Below are positions 1 through 12,000 of a DNA stretch of 64,000 nucleotides, one piece after another (the first letter of the stretch is position 1; the number at the start of each line of letters is the position of its first letter). A program made the position numbers and the translations under genes. The notes under the pieces were generated by a model that saw nothing but the letters and a program-made list of their open reading frames with translations, ran no database searches and was not told the DNA's origin. This DNA is from Calamus simplicifolius (lineage: Eukaryota; Streptophyta; Magnoliopsida; Arecales; Arecaceae), in the NCBI GenBank assembly GCA_900491605.1, contig UESW01004011.1, positions 1,119,783 to 1,183,782 of the forward strand, written 5' to 3'.

Positions 1-62
1 CCTGAGAACCCAGGTGTTCCCCTTGCAATGATCATGAGATCCACATCATCTGCCTTCAACAC
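1..62 (-). CDS. FTSH4: FTSH4 exon 6, cut by the window edge
   Basis: Starts after a GATGCAG acceptor and reads VLKADDVDLMIIARGTPGFSG, the helical lid at the end of the AAA module. The rest of the protein, including the zinc-binding HEXXH site, is left of base 1. Confidence 0.94.
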   Translation of the reverse strand, partial: MLKADDVDLMIIARGTPGFS

Positions 63-3000
63 CTGCATCAAAATAAATGACAATTTACATCAGCATTTTA
101 TAGATGATATCCTTTCTTAAAGTTCTTTTAGAGCGCGGTTGTCTTTATGACCTAATGCAACCTCATATGGACATGGAACCAAGAATGGGAGATTCGGACA
201 TGCATTCAAGCATTCGATTTGGCACGGTGGGGGAGAAAAAAATAAAAGGATATAAATTTTAAATTTAATTGATATAAATCTTTAATATTCTTCATTTAAA
301 TGTTACAAAATAAATATTAAGAAGATATCATTTCTTAAGATCTTTCAATATACAAATTTGTTATTTAAACTTTCCAAGTGGCATTTGATTCTGATTCATG
401 GTAACATAATATTACCAAAAATATTATATTTTTGATAATCTTACATTTGCTAATCAGATCATCATAAATAGAAGAGCACCAAATTTAGTCCATAATAACA
501 AAATACGATAACCATTTTATCATACTTTTGAGTTTTATTTGAATTTTTTTATAATATATTTTTTTTATTCTCTTTCTTCTTTTTATTAGAATAGGAAATG
601 TCCTTATAAATATCAAAATTCATTATATACTGATTTTAGAAATATTATATATATATATATATATATATTATATTACTATTAAATATCTCATTATATAATG
701 TATATTATTCAACTCAACTCATCTAAGCCTTTTCCCAACTACATGGGACCAGCTACATGAATCCTGCTTCCTCCACTCTGCTCTATTCAGGATTATATAA
801 TGTATATTAATATAATATATAAATATTTAGTAGTATATGATATAATAATTTATTATGTAAGAAGATCATAAATATTAATAATTTAAATTCTAATATCTAC
901 TTATTATTAAATAAATATATAATGGTGTTTAAAAATATTAAATATCATTTAATATTAAGATAAAACATTGTATTATATATTAAATAATATATATGTACCA
1001 AACATGGATTTTCGCAGCTGGACGAAAGTGTCCAGGTAACACAGGCCTCAAGCACAGCATATGTAGCAAATTGGATGCCTTAGGATCTGTCGCTACCCAA
1101 AATTGGAAGATCTTAAATGCATAATAATAAAATAGAATCTTACAGTGTAGGATGTTTTCGAATTGCAGCAACCCATGAGACAGTTCAACAATAAGGAATA
1201 AAATATACGTGAGGAACACTTAGTTACCTTAGACATGTGGGATTCCATGATTTGCCTTCGACCCTCTACATCTGGATTAGGAACAACAATGTGAAGGTCA
1301 AAGCGTCCAGGTCTCACAAGAGCTTTGTCCAATGATTCAGGGAAGTTAGTTGCAGCGATGACAATAATACCCTCATTCTGCTTAAAACCATCCAGCTCAA
1401 CAAGCAATTGATTTAAGGTCATCTTCATGTACTGTTGGTCCTTTGGATTGCGGCTCCCACCTATCGCATCAATTTCATCTATGAATATTATACAGGGGGA
1501 TCGTTTCTTTGCTGCAGCAAAAAGATCCCTCACCCTCCTAGCTCCAACACCAACAAACATCTCCTCAAATTCGCTGCCACTACATGAAAAGAAAGGAACA
1601 CCAGCTTCACCAGCAATAGCCCTTGCCAACATGGTCTTTCCTGTCCCAGGTGGACCAACAAGCAAGACACCTTTGGGCAGCTTGCCACCAAGACGGGTGA
1701 AACGCTGGAACAACCAACACGGAACACAAATTTGAGCATCCAAGTGAATTTCAGGCCTCTTCAGAAACAATGCATTACATACAAATAGTAAATTGACTGA
1801 TGCATCATAAAGCATGCAAGTCACATGGTAGAAGAAAAAGAGAGCTGAAACTCAGAAAGAAGCAAGCTGTAAGGCAGTTGACAAAAACTTCTTGATCAGT
1901 ATCAATAACTTACTGATTAAATACCAGATAGGGAAAAAAAAACTAAGTTAAAAATGCCAAAACTAGGACTCGAATTAAGATAGATAATGAATCTTTGATT
2001 GAAGCAATGGAGGTTACAGGGCATCAGTTTTGTGGTAAATAGGTTTCACCAAATGAGGCTGAAGTATGGAATAAAATGATATCCAATTCTCGCTATTAAT
2101 ATCCTACCTGATATATGCATCAATTTTAAAACCACAAATACTCCTAGTAAATCAATTGGATTTACATCATTTGACCATTAGTTGCATGAGGTTAAAGGTC
2201 CAGTGACAAAAGTGACCCTTGATTCAATTTGCAGGAGTTTCAGCAGATGATCTAAAAGCATCCTGGTCCTGGGGCATATAGCATGTGCTCTCATCCATAT
2301 ACCAATTTCTTGTAAAATTATGCCAGAGAAGTTTTTCCATTTCGAAAAGGCAGATGATGTAATGATGAAGTATTAATATAAAACTAAAAATCATGCAATC
2401 TAACTCCATTCAATCCTTTAATTCTCTCTAAAGACGGGGTCATCAAAATTCTTGGTCAACGAAGACCTTTACATGAACTAAGAAGACAACAAAGGAGGAG
2501 GAGGAGGAGACTACAAACGAGAAGACGATGACAACAAATGAGGACAAAAAGACAATGAAGGAGAAGGAGATGAATGCTGACCTGCAGAGTTAGACATTTC
2601 AAACTCTCTTTAAATGAATCAGATAGAAATTACAGAGAAGAGTAGCTTTCTAGTCACTGTGATAATTGACTGTCCATTATAAGCCCTCTGTATAAAAAAA
2701 ATAGAGATATCAAATCAACCAGATAAGGAATCACACAAACAAGGGAACGATATCACATCCCACTGCTAATTCACACACAACAGATGCGAAAGTTATTTCT
2801 AATCTTCAATAAAAAGCTACCTTGTATCATTACTGGTTTGTCCTGGGGAATTTTATGTATCTTATTTAACCAAACTAGATATCAGGCATGTGCAATTTTA
2901 TGTTCGAGGAAGTAGAGAGAGAGAGAGAGAGAGAGAGTCTAATCTGTTTTAGGAATCAAATTAAACAGTCCAATATGTTTGGGAGTAGAATCAGAAAAAG

Positions 3001-6000
3001 AGATAGAATTCGATTTGTTTGTGAATTTTATGAAAAGGATGAAGTTTAATTGGGACAGGAGAGAGAACACAGGTGGGAAGGTCAGCAGGATGGTTAACGT
3101 CTTTTAAGATAACTGGGAGGGGTACGTGCAATGGACATAGGAGATGGAATCACCTGACTTCAAAATTGTCATTTTTATAATATACTAGCAATCAGGCATG
3201 TGCAATAGACAAAAGAAAGAGAAGAGAGAAGAGAAAGAATATAACCAATGTGAGTCAAATAAGCAAATCCAATCTGTATGGGAGTCAAATTAGAGAAAGA
3301 GATGAAGTGCAATCTGTTACAGAGCTATATGAAAGGGGTCTGATTTTATTAGAAAAGAATGAGAGAGTACATGTGGTAATTAACATGGGTGAGAAAGTTA
3401 AGCAGATCATTGATGCATTTTTTTAAATAAATAGGAAGGTATTCCTGGTATAAAAAGTGACAGATAGAATCAAGAAGGAATATTCCCTGAATTATTATTT
3501 ATGTATAGTACCGATAAATATCGAACAGCATATATCTTTCAACAGCATAAGAAACCTTAGATAACTAGGGAAAGAAGGCCATTTGATAATTTTGTGCATG
3601 AGTTTGTTTGACCTTTGGATCACGAAGGTAATGGACAATTTCTTCTAGTTCAGCTTTAGCCTCATCAACACCCTTTACATCATTAAATTTTGTACTAGAA
3701 TCCGTGCTTGCCTGCACCTCCTCATGTAGACCAAGCCCTGTGCATTATTATTACAAGAAAGAAGCCACTCAGATATGGGGAGAAAAAAACATAAGTCCTT
3801 AGACTTAAAGCAACTAATTATATCATAAAAGACAGTAAACCTTTACTAATTCCCCTGTCTTCAATAAGTGCTCCAACACCAGAAATCAAAAGAAAGGTAA
3901 GGGCAATAGTGCGGAATGTACGCCACAACTGCTCTTTAAAATGACCAGCTTCTGCAGTCGCCATGTGAATAGGGGCGCTTGCAGTTCCAAGAATTCCTTC
4001 CTTCGTCATCTGGCCTACATTTCTCAGTGCTGGGATGCTGCTGACACTCTCTTCCTCCCTTGCTGAATTGACAATGCCTATACATTATCATCCAGGTTTT
4101 AAGTCACCTGTGAGAGACTAGGCATATACTCATGAATGGAAGCTAGTTACATGAAAATAATAACATTAAAATTAGGAAACGATACACCAAAAAGTTAACA
4201 AGCCGAAAGCTTAATTTTGGAAGCACAATGATATCTCATTAAATGTGAAATCTGGGAAGGATTAGACTCCACAAAAGACAATTGTGGATATATTTTCTGC
4301 CACAAGAAACAACTATGGATGCATTTTCTAGCCCGGTGAGGAGAGGATACAACTAATGTATCTAGATTATATGTCAGACATCAGTTATTAGGTTATAGGT
4401 TAACAAATCTAGACACAATTACAATTTTTTAGGCCACAACTTGAGATCCAATCTCTGTTTCAGGCTTTCAGCTTAGAAAGGTAGTTCTTTTAGTGTCTTG
4501 ATGATTTCCAACAAGTATATAACCTCCTTACAAGCTTTTTTAGATCAGGCTTTCGTTCCTTATCTTGATGATTTCCAGCAAGTATATAACCTCCTTACAA
4601 GCTTTTTAGATCAGGCTTTCATTCCTTAACCATGTTTCAAGTTTATATGGATTTAAGTACATTGCATAAAAAAATGATTAAATTGAGACAAGTTTAATGA
4701 CCATGGCCTAAAAATTGAAGATTAAAATTTGAAGGGTCTGCTAATTAAAAATAGTATGATCAAAAGAACCTTAAAGAGAGATATTGTCAATTATATGCCA
4801 ATTTCCTTATATTCCTGATTCTAATTGAAGATACTATGATAGATTTATTCATGAAAGAATCCTGTAAAAGCCCCATCCTGTATGCATGATATTTATCCAA
4901 TCAACCTCAGAAATCCAAAATATGATCCATATAAGACCTACTACTAGTTACCAACCTAATTTCAACCCTCTGAATTGGCGTAGAATTCTCAAAGCATGCA
5001 TTTCTGGGGCAAGGAGCCTACCAAGGCTTCCAACGCAAACAATGAATAAAAATATATTCAGAAACTTTGAAGAATACCATCTCAATTATTTTGGATCACT
5101 TTGACACTTCTTGGAAACCCGTCAAAAGGTTATACATGTTGACAACAAAGTGCAAGAAACAATAAATTGATATGCATGGTCAAATATCATGATGTTTTAC
5201 AAAATACCATTATGAGTACCAGGTACCTCCAAGGTACAGTTGCTACATGCTTCTCCATTATAAGGTAACGGATAACTACAGTGGTTACTAGAGAGGCTGG
5301 ATTCAGAACAAAGGTCCAAAAATAGGACAGCTACATAAAGGTCACAAGAAGATAAGGATTCAGTTTAATGGCAAAGACTAGAGAAGGCTCGGGACAAAAA
5401 CATGTATAGCTAAGCAAATATGATAAAATGGAATGCATCAATCTAACCAAAATAGATCCAAATAGAGCAACACATTTATTATTACCACTCTAGGAGTTTT
5501 GAGAAGCAATTATAAGATCAGATAATCTTAAGAGTGAAAATTTTAGGTATTTGAGATCAATTATTCAGCAAGAAGGTGAAATAGGTTAAGATGTGAATCA
5601 TAGAGTTAAAGCAAGATGGATTAAGTGGATGAGTGCTTTGGGAGTATTGTATGATCGATGCATCCCATTAAAATTGAAAGAAAATTTTATAAAACCGCTA
5701 TTAGGCCAGCTATGCTATATGAAATAGAGTATTGAGCAATACTGAAACAACATATGAATAAATTAAGTATAACAGAAGCGCGCATGTTAAGATGGATATG
5801 TGGTAAAATTTTAAAAGATAGAATTAGTAATACACATATATGAGAAATGATAGGAGTAGGCCTAATTGAAGATAAAATGAGAGAAAACTGATTGCGATGG
5901 TTTGAAAATATGCAACGAAGACCTTTAAAATGCTTCAATTAGAAAGAGTAATCTTTTAACAGTACATGGTAATGATAGAAGTAGAGGTAGACCTAAACTA

Positions 6001-9000
6001 ACATGGACAGAAATAATTAAGAGTAATATAACTATTTCTAATTTGAGTGTCGACTTAATCCTAAATAGAGCAGAGTGAAGGAAGCAGATTCATGTAGCCG
6101 ACTCCATGTAGTTGGAAAAGGCTTATATGAGTTGAGTTGAGTTGTAGATAACCTCAGGAAGCTAGCCTTCCCCAAAACAGAAACAAACAGCTGTGAATGA
6201 TTATGAAATAAGCACAACATGGATGTGCAACAATATTAACACATCCAAAGCTCTTCTAACATTCCATGCTGTGCACTCAAAACTACATACTAATCATACA
6301 GAATGAAACCATGGATGCCTGATAATAGTCACAAAAGTAAAGTGCCTCCCAGTGAACAAAATTTTCACTCCATTACATGCCATGCACTTGACAGTGATAC
6401 TATCATATCATGCAAAGCCAAAATCTCTCACATACAATAAGGTGAGGTCATTATAGAACAGGAGTATATTACCTCTTTGCAATGTCTTGAGCAATAAGCT
6501 TTCATCTAGCCTGTCAACTTTAACTAATGCTTTAACATACTCTGCAAGTGCTGAAGGGTTTGAATGCAGTGAAGGTTGACTTTCAAACAGTCTGATAACT
6601 CCTTCTGGATCACTTCTGTAAAGTTCTTTAAGCAGTGCAACATCATTGGTTCCATCTGCATCCCGAGCTCTGCGAGCAAAACTACCGACATAGCTTGACT
6701 GAAACCTTTGGTGAAAATTTCTGAGTCTGTTTCCTGCAAACAGCAAACATATAAGATAATCAGTAGTATGAGGAAAAGTGTAATGCAATTTCCAGTACAT
6801 TAAAGAAAAACTAGCGAAAAACTCAAACTTTTAAAGGCTTATTTTAATTAGAATGAACGTAATCAACTTTTACAACAACTGAGATTGAAAATATAGCCAA
6901 AGTTTCTTATCAAGAAAATAAAAACAAGGCTCCTTTTAATTCAGATGACTTTAACAATCATTCACAGCTTGCCAGTCAGAAGTGTTAGCAGTTTTCAGAT
7001 TGCTTCAGAGAAGACATACAGGTTTAGCATGGAAAAAATGTGACTTCAGCTAAATAGTCAGTTTTATATGAAAGTTCTTCATAAGCATCAGGGAAAAAAA
7101 ATTAAAGTACTTCAGGCATAGATAAAGATTGAGCATCCCTCGACTCTTTTTAAACAAAACCAAAAGTGCACATTTTCATATCCATGGAGATGTGGATGCT
7201 AGTAAGTCATCTTGTAGCTTATGGGTGGTATTGATCATGCTATAAACTACTTCATTATCATCCAGCGCTCCACCAGATTGTTTGTCACCTACCAAGTTGA
7301 CCGAGCTTGCACCATAACCAAAACCAACACACACCATCCTATCCAAAGAAGATTGGCATACTAGTCTCTGTAACTTCATGACATCAACAGGGATTTCATC
7401 AGAAAACATTTTTAGATGTTAAAAATTCTGTTTTTTTTATAAAGATAATATTTACCATTTTAACTCTTCTTTCACATTTCAAATCATTGTTCAACCATGG
7501 GTAAAACTGTACTCAAACACTAAAGCCTATGATTATATTTAAAAATTTTCAAGGTAAAATACTGGTCATAATTATCCCAAGAAAAAAAAGGAGAGCTACA
7601 AGAAGCTAGTCACAAAATGATTTATAGAAAAAGAAAAAGGAAAGTAGAGAGAGTTTTAATCTCCACTTCATTCTAAGAAGAAGAGAGAAAAAGAGTGGAA
7701 AAAAGTACTAGTTCACATACGAAGTTCCTCAACCCCAACTCTTGCAAACTATGAACCAATTCCAAATTGTACTTTCCTGGCATCCAGTATTACCTGGAAA
7801 TTTAAGTCTTTTGCTGTATCCACTTAGACACCTTAACACTTCATGACACTCCTCGAGACACCAATTTAGGAAAACATGATATCATCACAATTACATACCA
7901 ACTTCTTGAACTCTTACAAGATTTCAAATCTAAAATAATATTTAGCAAAGGTTTTACAAATTCCATAACATTACAAAGCATATGATACAGCAAATTATTC
8001 AGCAACTAATACATCTACATGTATCCATAATATCTATATAATATAGACATGTTCGCAAATCTATTTTTTTCAAAGATCCCCTATTTGATTCTTCTAGACA
8101 TTTGCAACTTAATGCCAGTGTCACATGTCCAGATAACAAGGGTAATGCCATCAGATTTCTAAGCTTTATTTAACAAGATGATCTAATCCATAAACCATTT
8201 CTTCTCAATGCAAAACAAAACAATCCCAAGTTCGTTAAACAAGCTAAATTTTATCCCTTTGTTAGTGCAATACACACCCTAAAAAAATTCCATTATTCAA
8301 CCATCGTACAACATGCCACTGGGAATTAATTTTGAGAGATGAGAATTTGCTAAATACCTCCATCACCTTTTTTTTAAAAAAAAGTACATCGCAAGTGCAT
8401 CAATGCTTCTTGAGAACAGTAACAGACAAAATGTTATCTGATTCTGTAAGATCTTTATATATAAATATTAGTTGTAAATAATAGTTATCAATGTAGAACT
8501 GAGAGTAAAAACATAAATTTTTAAAATATTTAACAGAATTTAGACGATCCCCAAAACAAGCAAGTCTTAGTTTCTAAGGCAACAACTGATAACATGACTA
8601 TAAATAAAATAGGGCACTCTTATGAGGGGCTGATAACGTAATGAGCTTATCTGGATATAATTTTCTATCTAACATTGAAATTTCTAAGGGATCCTGAACT
8701 TGTATCCATAATTCTCAATGAAACCCATTAATAAATGTCAAAAAGACTAGCTTAAACAGCCAGAATGACCCTATTGGAAAAATGTGAACTGAAAATCAGG
8801 ACAAGATAAGCATCCTAATGGATACCGAGATCAAATCCTGGTAAAATATAGAACTATGGGTTCAATGCATTTATTGGCAAAGTCTCATAAAGAAAAAGCA
8901 TCCACTGTTTAATCCCAAATAAACAAGTGCATACCAGAGACCTTAGAAACTTGCAGACATAGTAGCACTATAAGCTAAAACAATGACATGAACAGGGTCC

Positions 9001-12000
9001 AAGATAACAACTTTAAATTTAATATGAGTTTATCTTTGCAGACAAAAAAGCTGAGTTATAAACCAAAATTGGTAAATTCGAGTAAAATAGGCAAGAATCA
9101 AAACTGCCAAAATATATTCATTAAATATGAAGGATAATGAAATTTACATACCTCCACTACCTTCGATAGAGTATGAAGCAAGACGAGACTGACAACTTAA
9201 TTGATATAAATATGGATGCCCCAACTGCTGTTTTGCAATCTATTACAATAAAAGCAAAACCACAATTAAGGAAGGAAGGACATAACAAAATGCAAGGAAC
9301 AATTATTTCCCATACACTGCTCCATGGGAATAAAAATGTTGAAAAAAATGGCCAGAACCTTCCCTTAACATATTGAACACTAAACAGTAAATTAGTGCAC
9401 AGATGTCTTCTCATCAGCAGAAGACAGAAACGTACGCCAAGTAATGAATCAGTCATCCACATAAATATCCATAGAAAAAGAAAAAGAAAATGCACAGAAC
9501 CATATAATCAAATAATTTCACGACCACCACATAAACACAAGGTCAAAGCTAATAGGGACGTCTATTTTTTCTTTTTTTCATAACAGATGTTGTAGATGAT
9601 TAAAATCTGAAGAAAACGGTTCCTCCCATGTCTGCTTCAAGAATGTGCACCAGCTGGGAAGGAAAAGAAGAAATCCACACTGTTCTTTGCCCCTTTGCTG
9701 CCCAGTTTGCTAGGAAGTCAACCATTTGATTTGCTTCTCTATGTGCATGCAAACATTTGAAAGAAAGAATGGTTGCAATAAGAGAGTAAAGCTTTCTCAA
9801 ATAAGGATGTGAGCAGTCTAAGTTCCCATTTAGCCAGGTGACAATTGTTGATGGATCACCTTCTAAGACAATTTTATCATCCTGAATACTTTGAAGGGTT
9901 GAGTTCAAACAATACCGGGCACCTAATAGTTCTGCAATAGGGATAAAGAAGTAAGAAGAGGAATCACCATAGCACTGATAGTTTTCCCTTCATAGTTCCG
10001 AATTACAAATCCAGCACTTAATGAATCCTGGTTGAGGGGACTGCTAGAAAATCAAGGTGGGTTGTGAGAGTCTTGCTAAATTCTGCAGGGAAGAACCCTA
10101 GATGCCAAGAACATTAGGTCCAAAAGATAGAGTGGAGTTAATATATTCAAATTTGTTGCTGTCAAGAATGTTTCAACAAATGGCTAAGGAGGCATAAATT
10201 TGTACCCTTAGAAGATTGTTCACCAAACATTGCAAAATGAGTACTATCATTTACCTTAGATTGTTAAAACCCAGTGTTTTTAGAAGCAGTTCCCTAGGCA
10301 GAATCAGTGCCAAATTCAGCCCAGCAACATATGCAAAGCATGCCTGAAGCTTTTCTTCACTAAGGGCATGTTTTCCCTTTTCCTTATTTGTTGTACTTCA
10401 AATGGGACATTTGGAAGGGTGGTGAAGTCTACCACCACCCAACCAGTTGCAGGTAGGCTGGTCTATGAGGATCGATAACGATGGGCAGCGGTGATGATGG
10501 AAAACAGTAAGCACTGGTGCCAAGAATGTAAATATTTGTTATTTTTCTCCCTTCTCAACTCCGTTATGTCTCCTTCTTTAGACCAATCCTCATCATCATC
10601 TCCTCCTCTTAAAGGCAGTTGCCTTGGCAGCCACCGAGGTGCCAAATTGAGCTAGGGTGTAAAGCTATCTGTACTTATTATCGTGAAGTTCAATGTGCAT
10701 TACATGCATCTTATTTTTTGCACTTATTCCTACATAGGCCTCTTCTTTCAATAGTATAAGGATATCTCTTTCAAAACATGCTATGCAACCAATGCCCCTA
10801 AGTGCTCGTTTGGTATTTTTCTGGGAAAGTCTTAATGGAAAAGGTTTCTCTAGATCCATTTTTCTATAAAAAGTGTTGAAGGAAAAAAATAAATTTTACC
10901 ATGTTTGGTTGATAGAAAATTTGTATAGAAAAATAACTCTAAAACATTTTCATGCGTTTCATTAGAGGTAATTTTACATTAAAAAATACCAATTTGACTA
11001 ATAACACCATTAGAATAAAGATTACATATTTTGATATCTTATATATTAATATCATATATATTATATTATATTGTAGAATAATACCTTATATTATATAATA
11101 ATATCAATAATATAATATAATATAATATTGTAGGAAATCTCGGATGAGCAATCTTAGAAGGATTTTTAGGAGAGTTTAGTGAAGAAAATCAGGATCAATA
11201 ATTTGAAGAAAATCAGGATCAATAATCGAGAGGAAATCAAGATCAATAATCTGTCCTTAAAGTTAAGGAAATTAGCTGAATTTTTTTTTCTTATTTAGTA
11301 TAATAGAAAGTTATATATATAGAGTAGAATGAATTGTAAATTTTTTCATACAAAAATAATAAAATTCTCAAGCATTTTTTTTTTCACGGTATCAAAGCCC
11401 TAGGGTTTCATACCTTTGGGATTTTTTTAAGCCTTCATTGCCAAGTTTCTTTCTGCTCTTTCTCGGCCTTCATTGCCGACTTATTGGTGGCCTTCATTAT
11501 GGATTCAACCTCCCTCTATTCTAACCTTAATCATTGGTTTCTTCACCATTCTCTTCAGCCTTCATCGCTGATTTTTTCATCTTTATTCCCAACTATTGTT
11601 CACTCCTTTTTCAACTATGACGGATGCTACATCTTCAACACCATCACCTTAAGTATCTTCAACTATGAAGGAATTGAAAAGCTTAAAGGACTGTTAAAAA
11701 CTATTGAAAACCCGATGATGATGTCCGATCACCTTGAGCTGACGTCCTTGAGCGTCAACTGATGCACCATGAATCTGCCGAAAGAGCTTTAGGTTGGCTT
11801 CAAAGCCTGCAAGAAGTCCAAGGGGGCGGATATTCCGGCAGGAAACCTCCAACGCTCAAGTTAGTGATCAGAATCACAACCGCAAGCTTGAGAAAGCTTG
11901 AAAGAGATAGATAGTTGGGTGAGAGAATGGGTCGAGTGTTGCTCCTGAGTGTCCTCCCCTTTCGGGTCCCCACTTACCTGTTTTATTAGTCTCTTGAGTC

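Larger units (their letters stand above)
63..1227 (-). other. FTSH4 intron 5
   Basis: A very AT-rich 1.17 kb intron. It holds an (AT)n run at about 645-668 and a tiny LINE tail at 708-791. I see no other gene in it. Confidence 0.9.
1705..3612 (-). other. FTSH4 intron 4
   Basis: A 1.9 kb intron. It contains an (AG)n run at 2913-2937 and a diverged direct repeat between about 2879 and 3470. No coding block is recognisable. Confidence 0.9.
4078..6472 (-). other. FTSH4 intron 2
   Basis: A 2.4 kb intron containing a 66-bp tandem duplication (about 4496-4628) and a LINE fragment on the opposite strand (about 5480-6150). The remainder is unremarkable AT-rich sequence. Confidence 0.9.

Noticed and set aside
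7176..7409. Open stretch of 77 codons on the minus strand inside intron 1
   Set aside because: No known motif, no splice context, no relation to FTSH4 or to a transposon; a chance open frame is the simplest reading.
9157..9495. 112-codon minus-strand frame rich in Phe and Leu
   Set aside because: Hydrophobic composition comes from T-rich sequence; no protein family features, and the opposite strand is open too.
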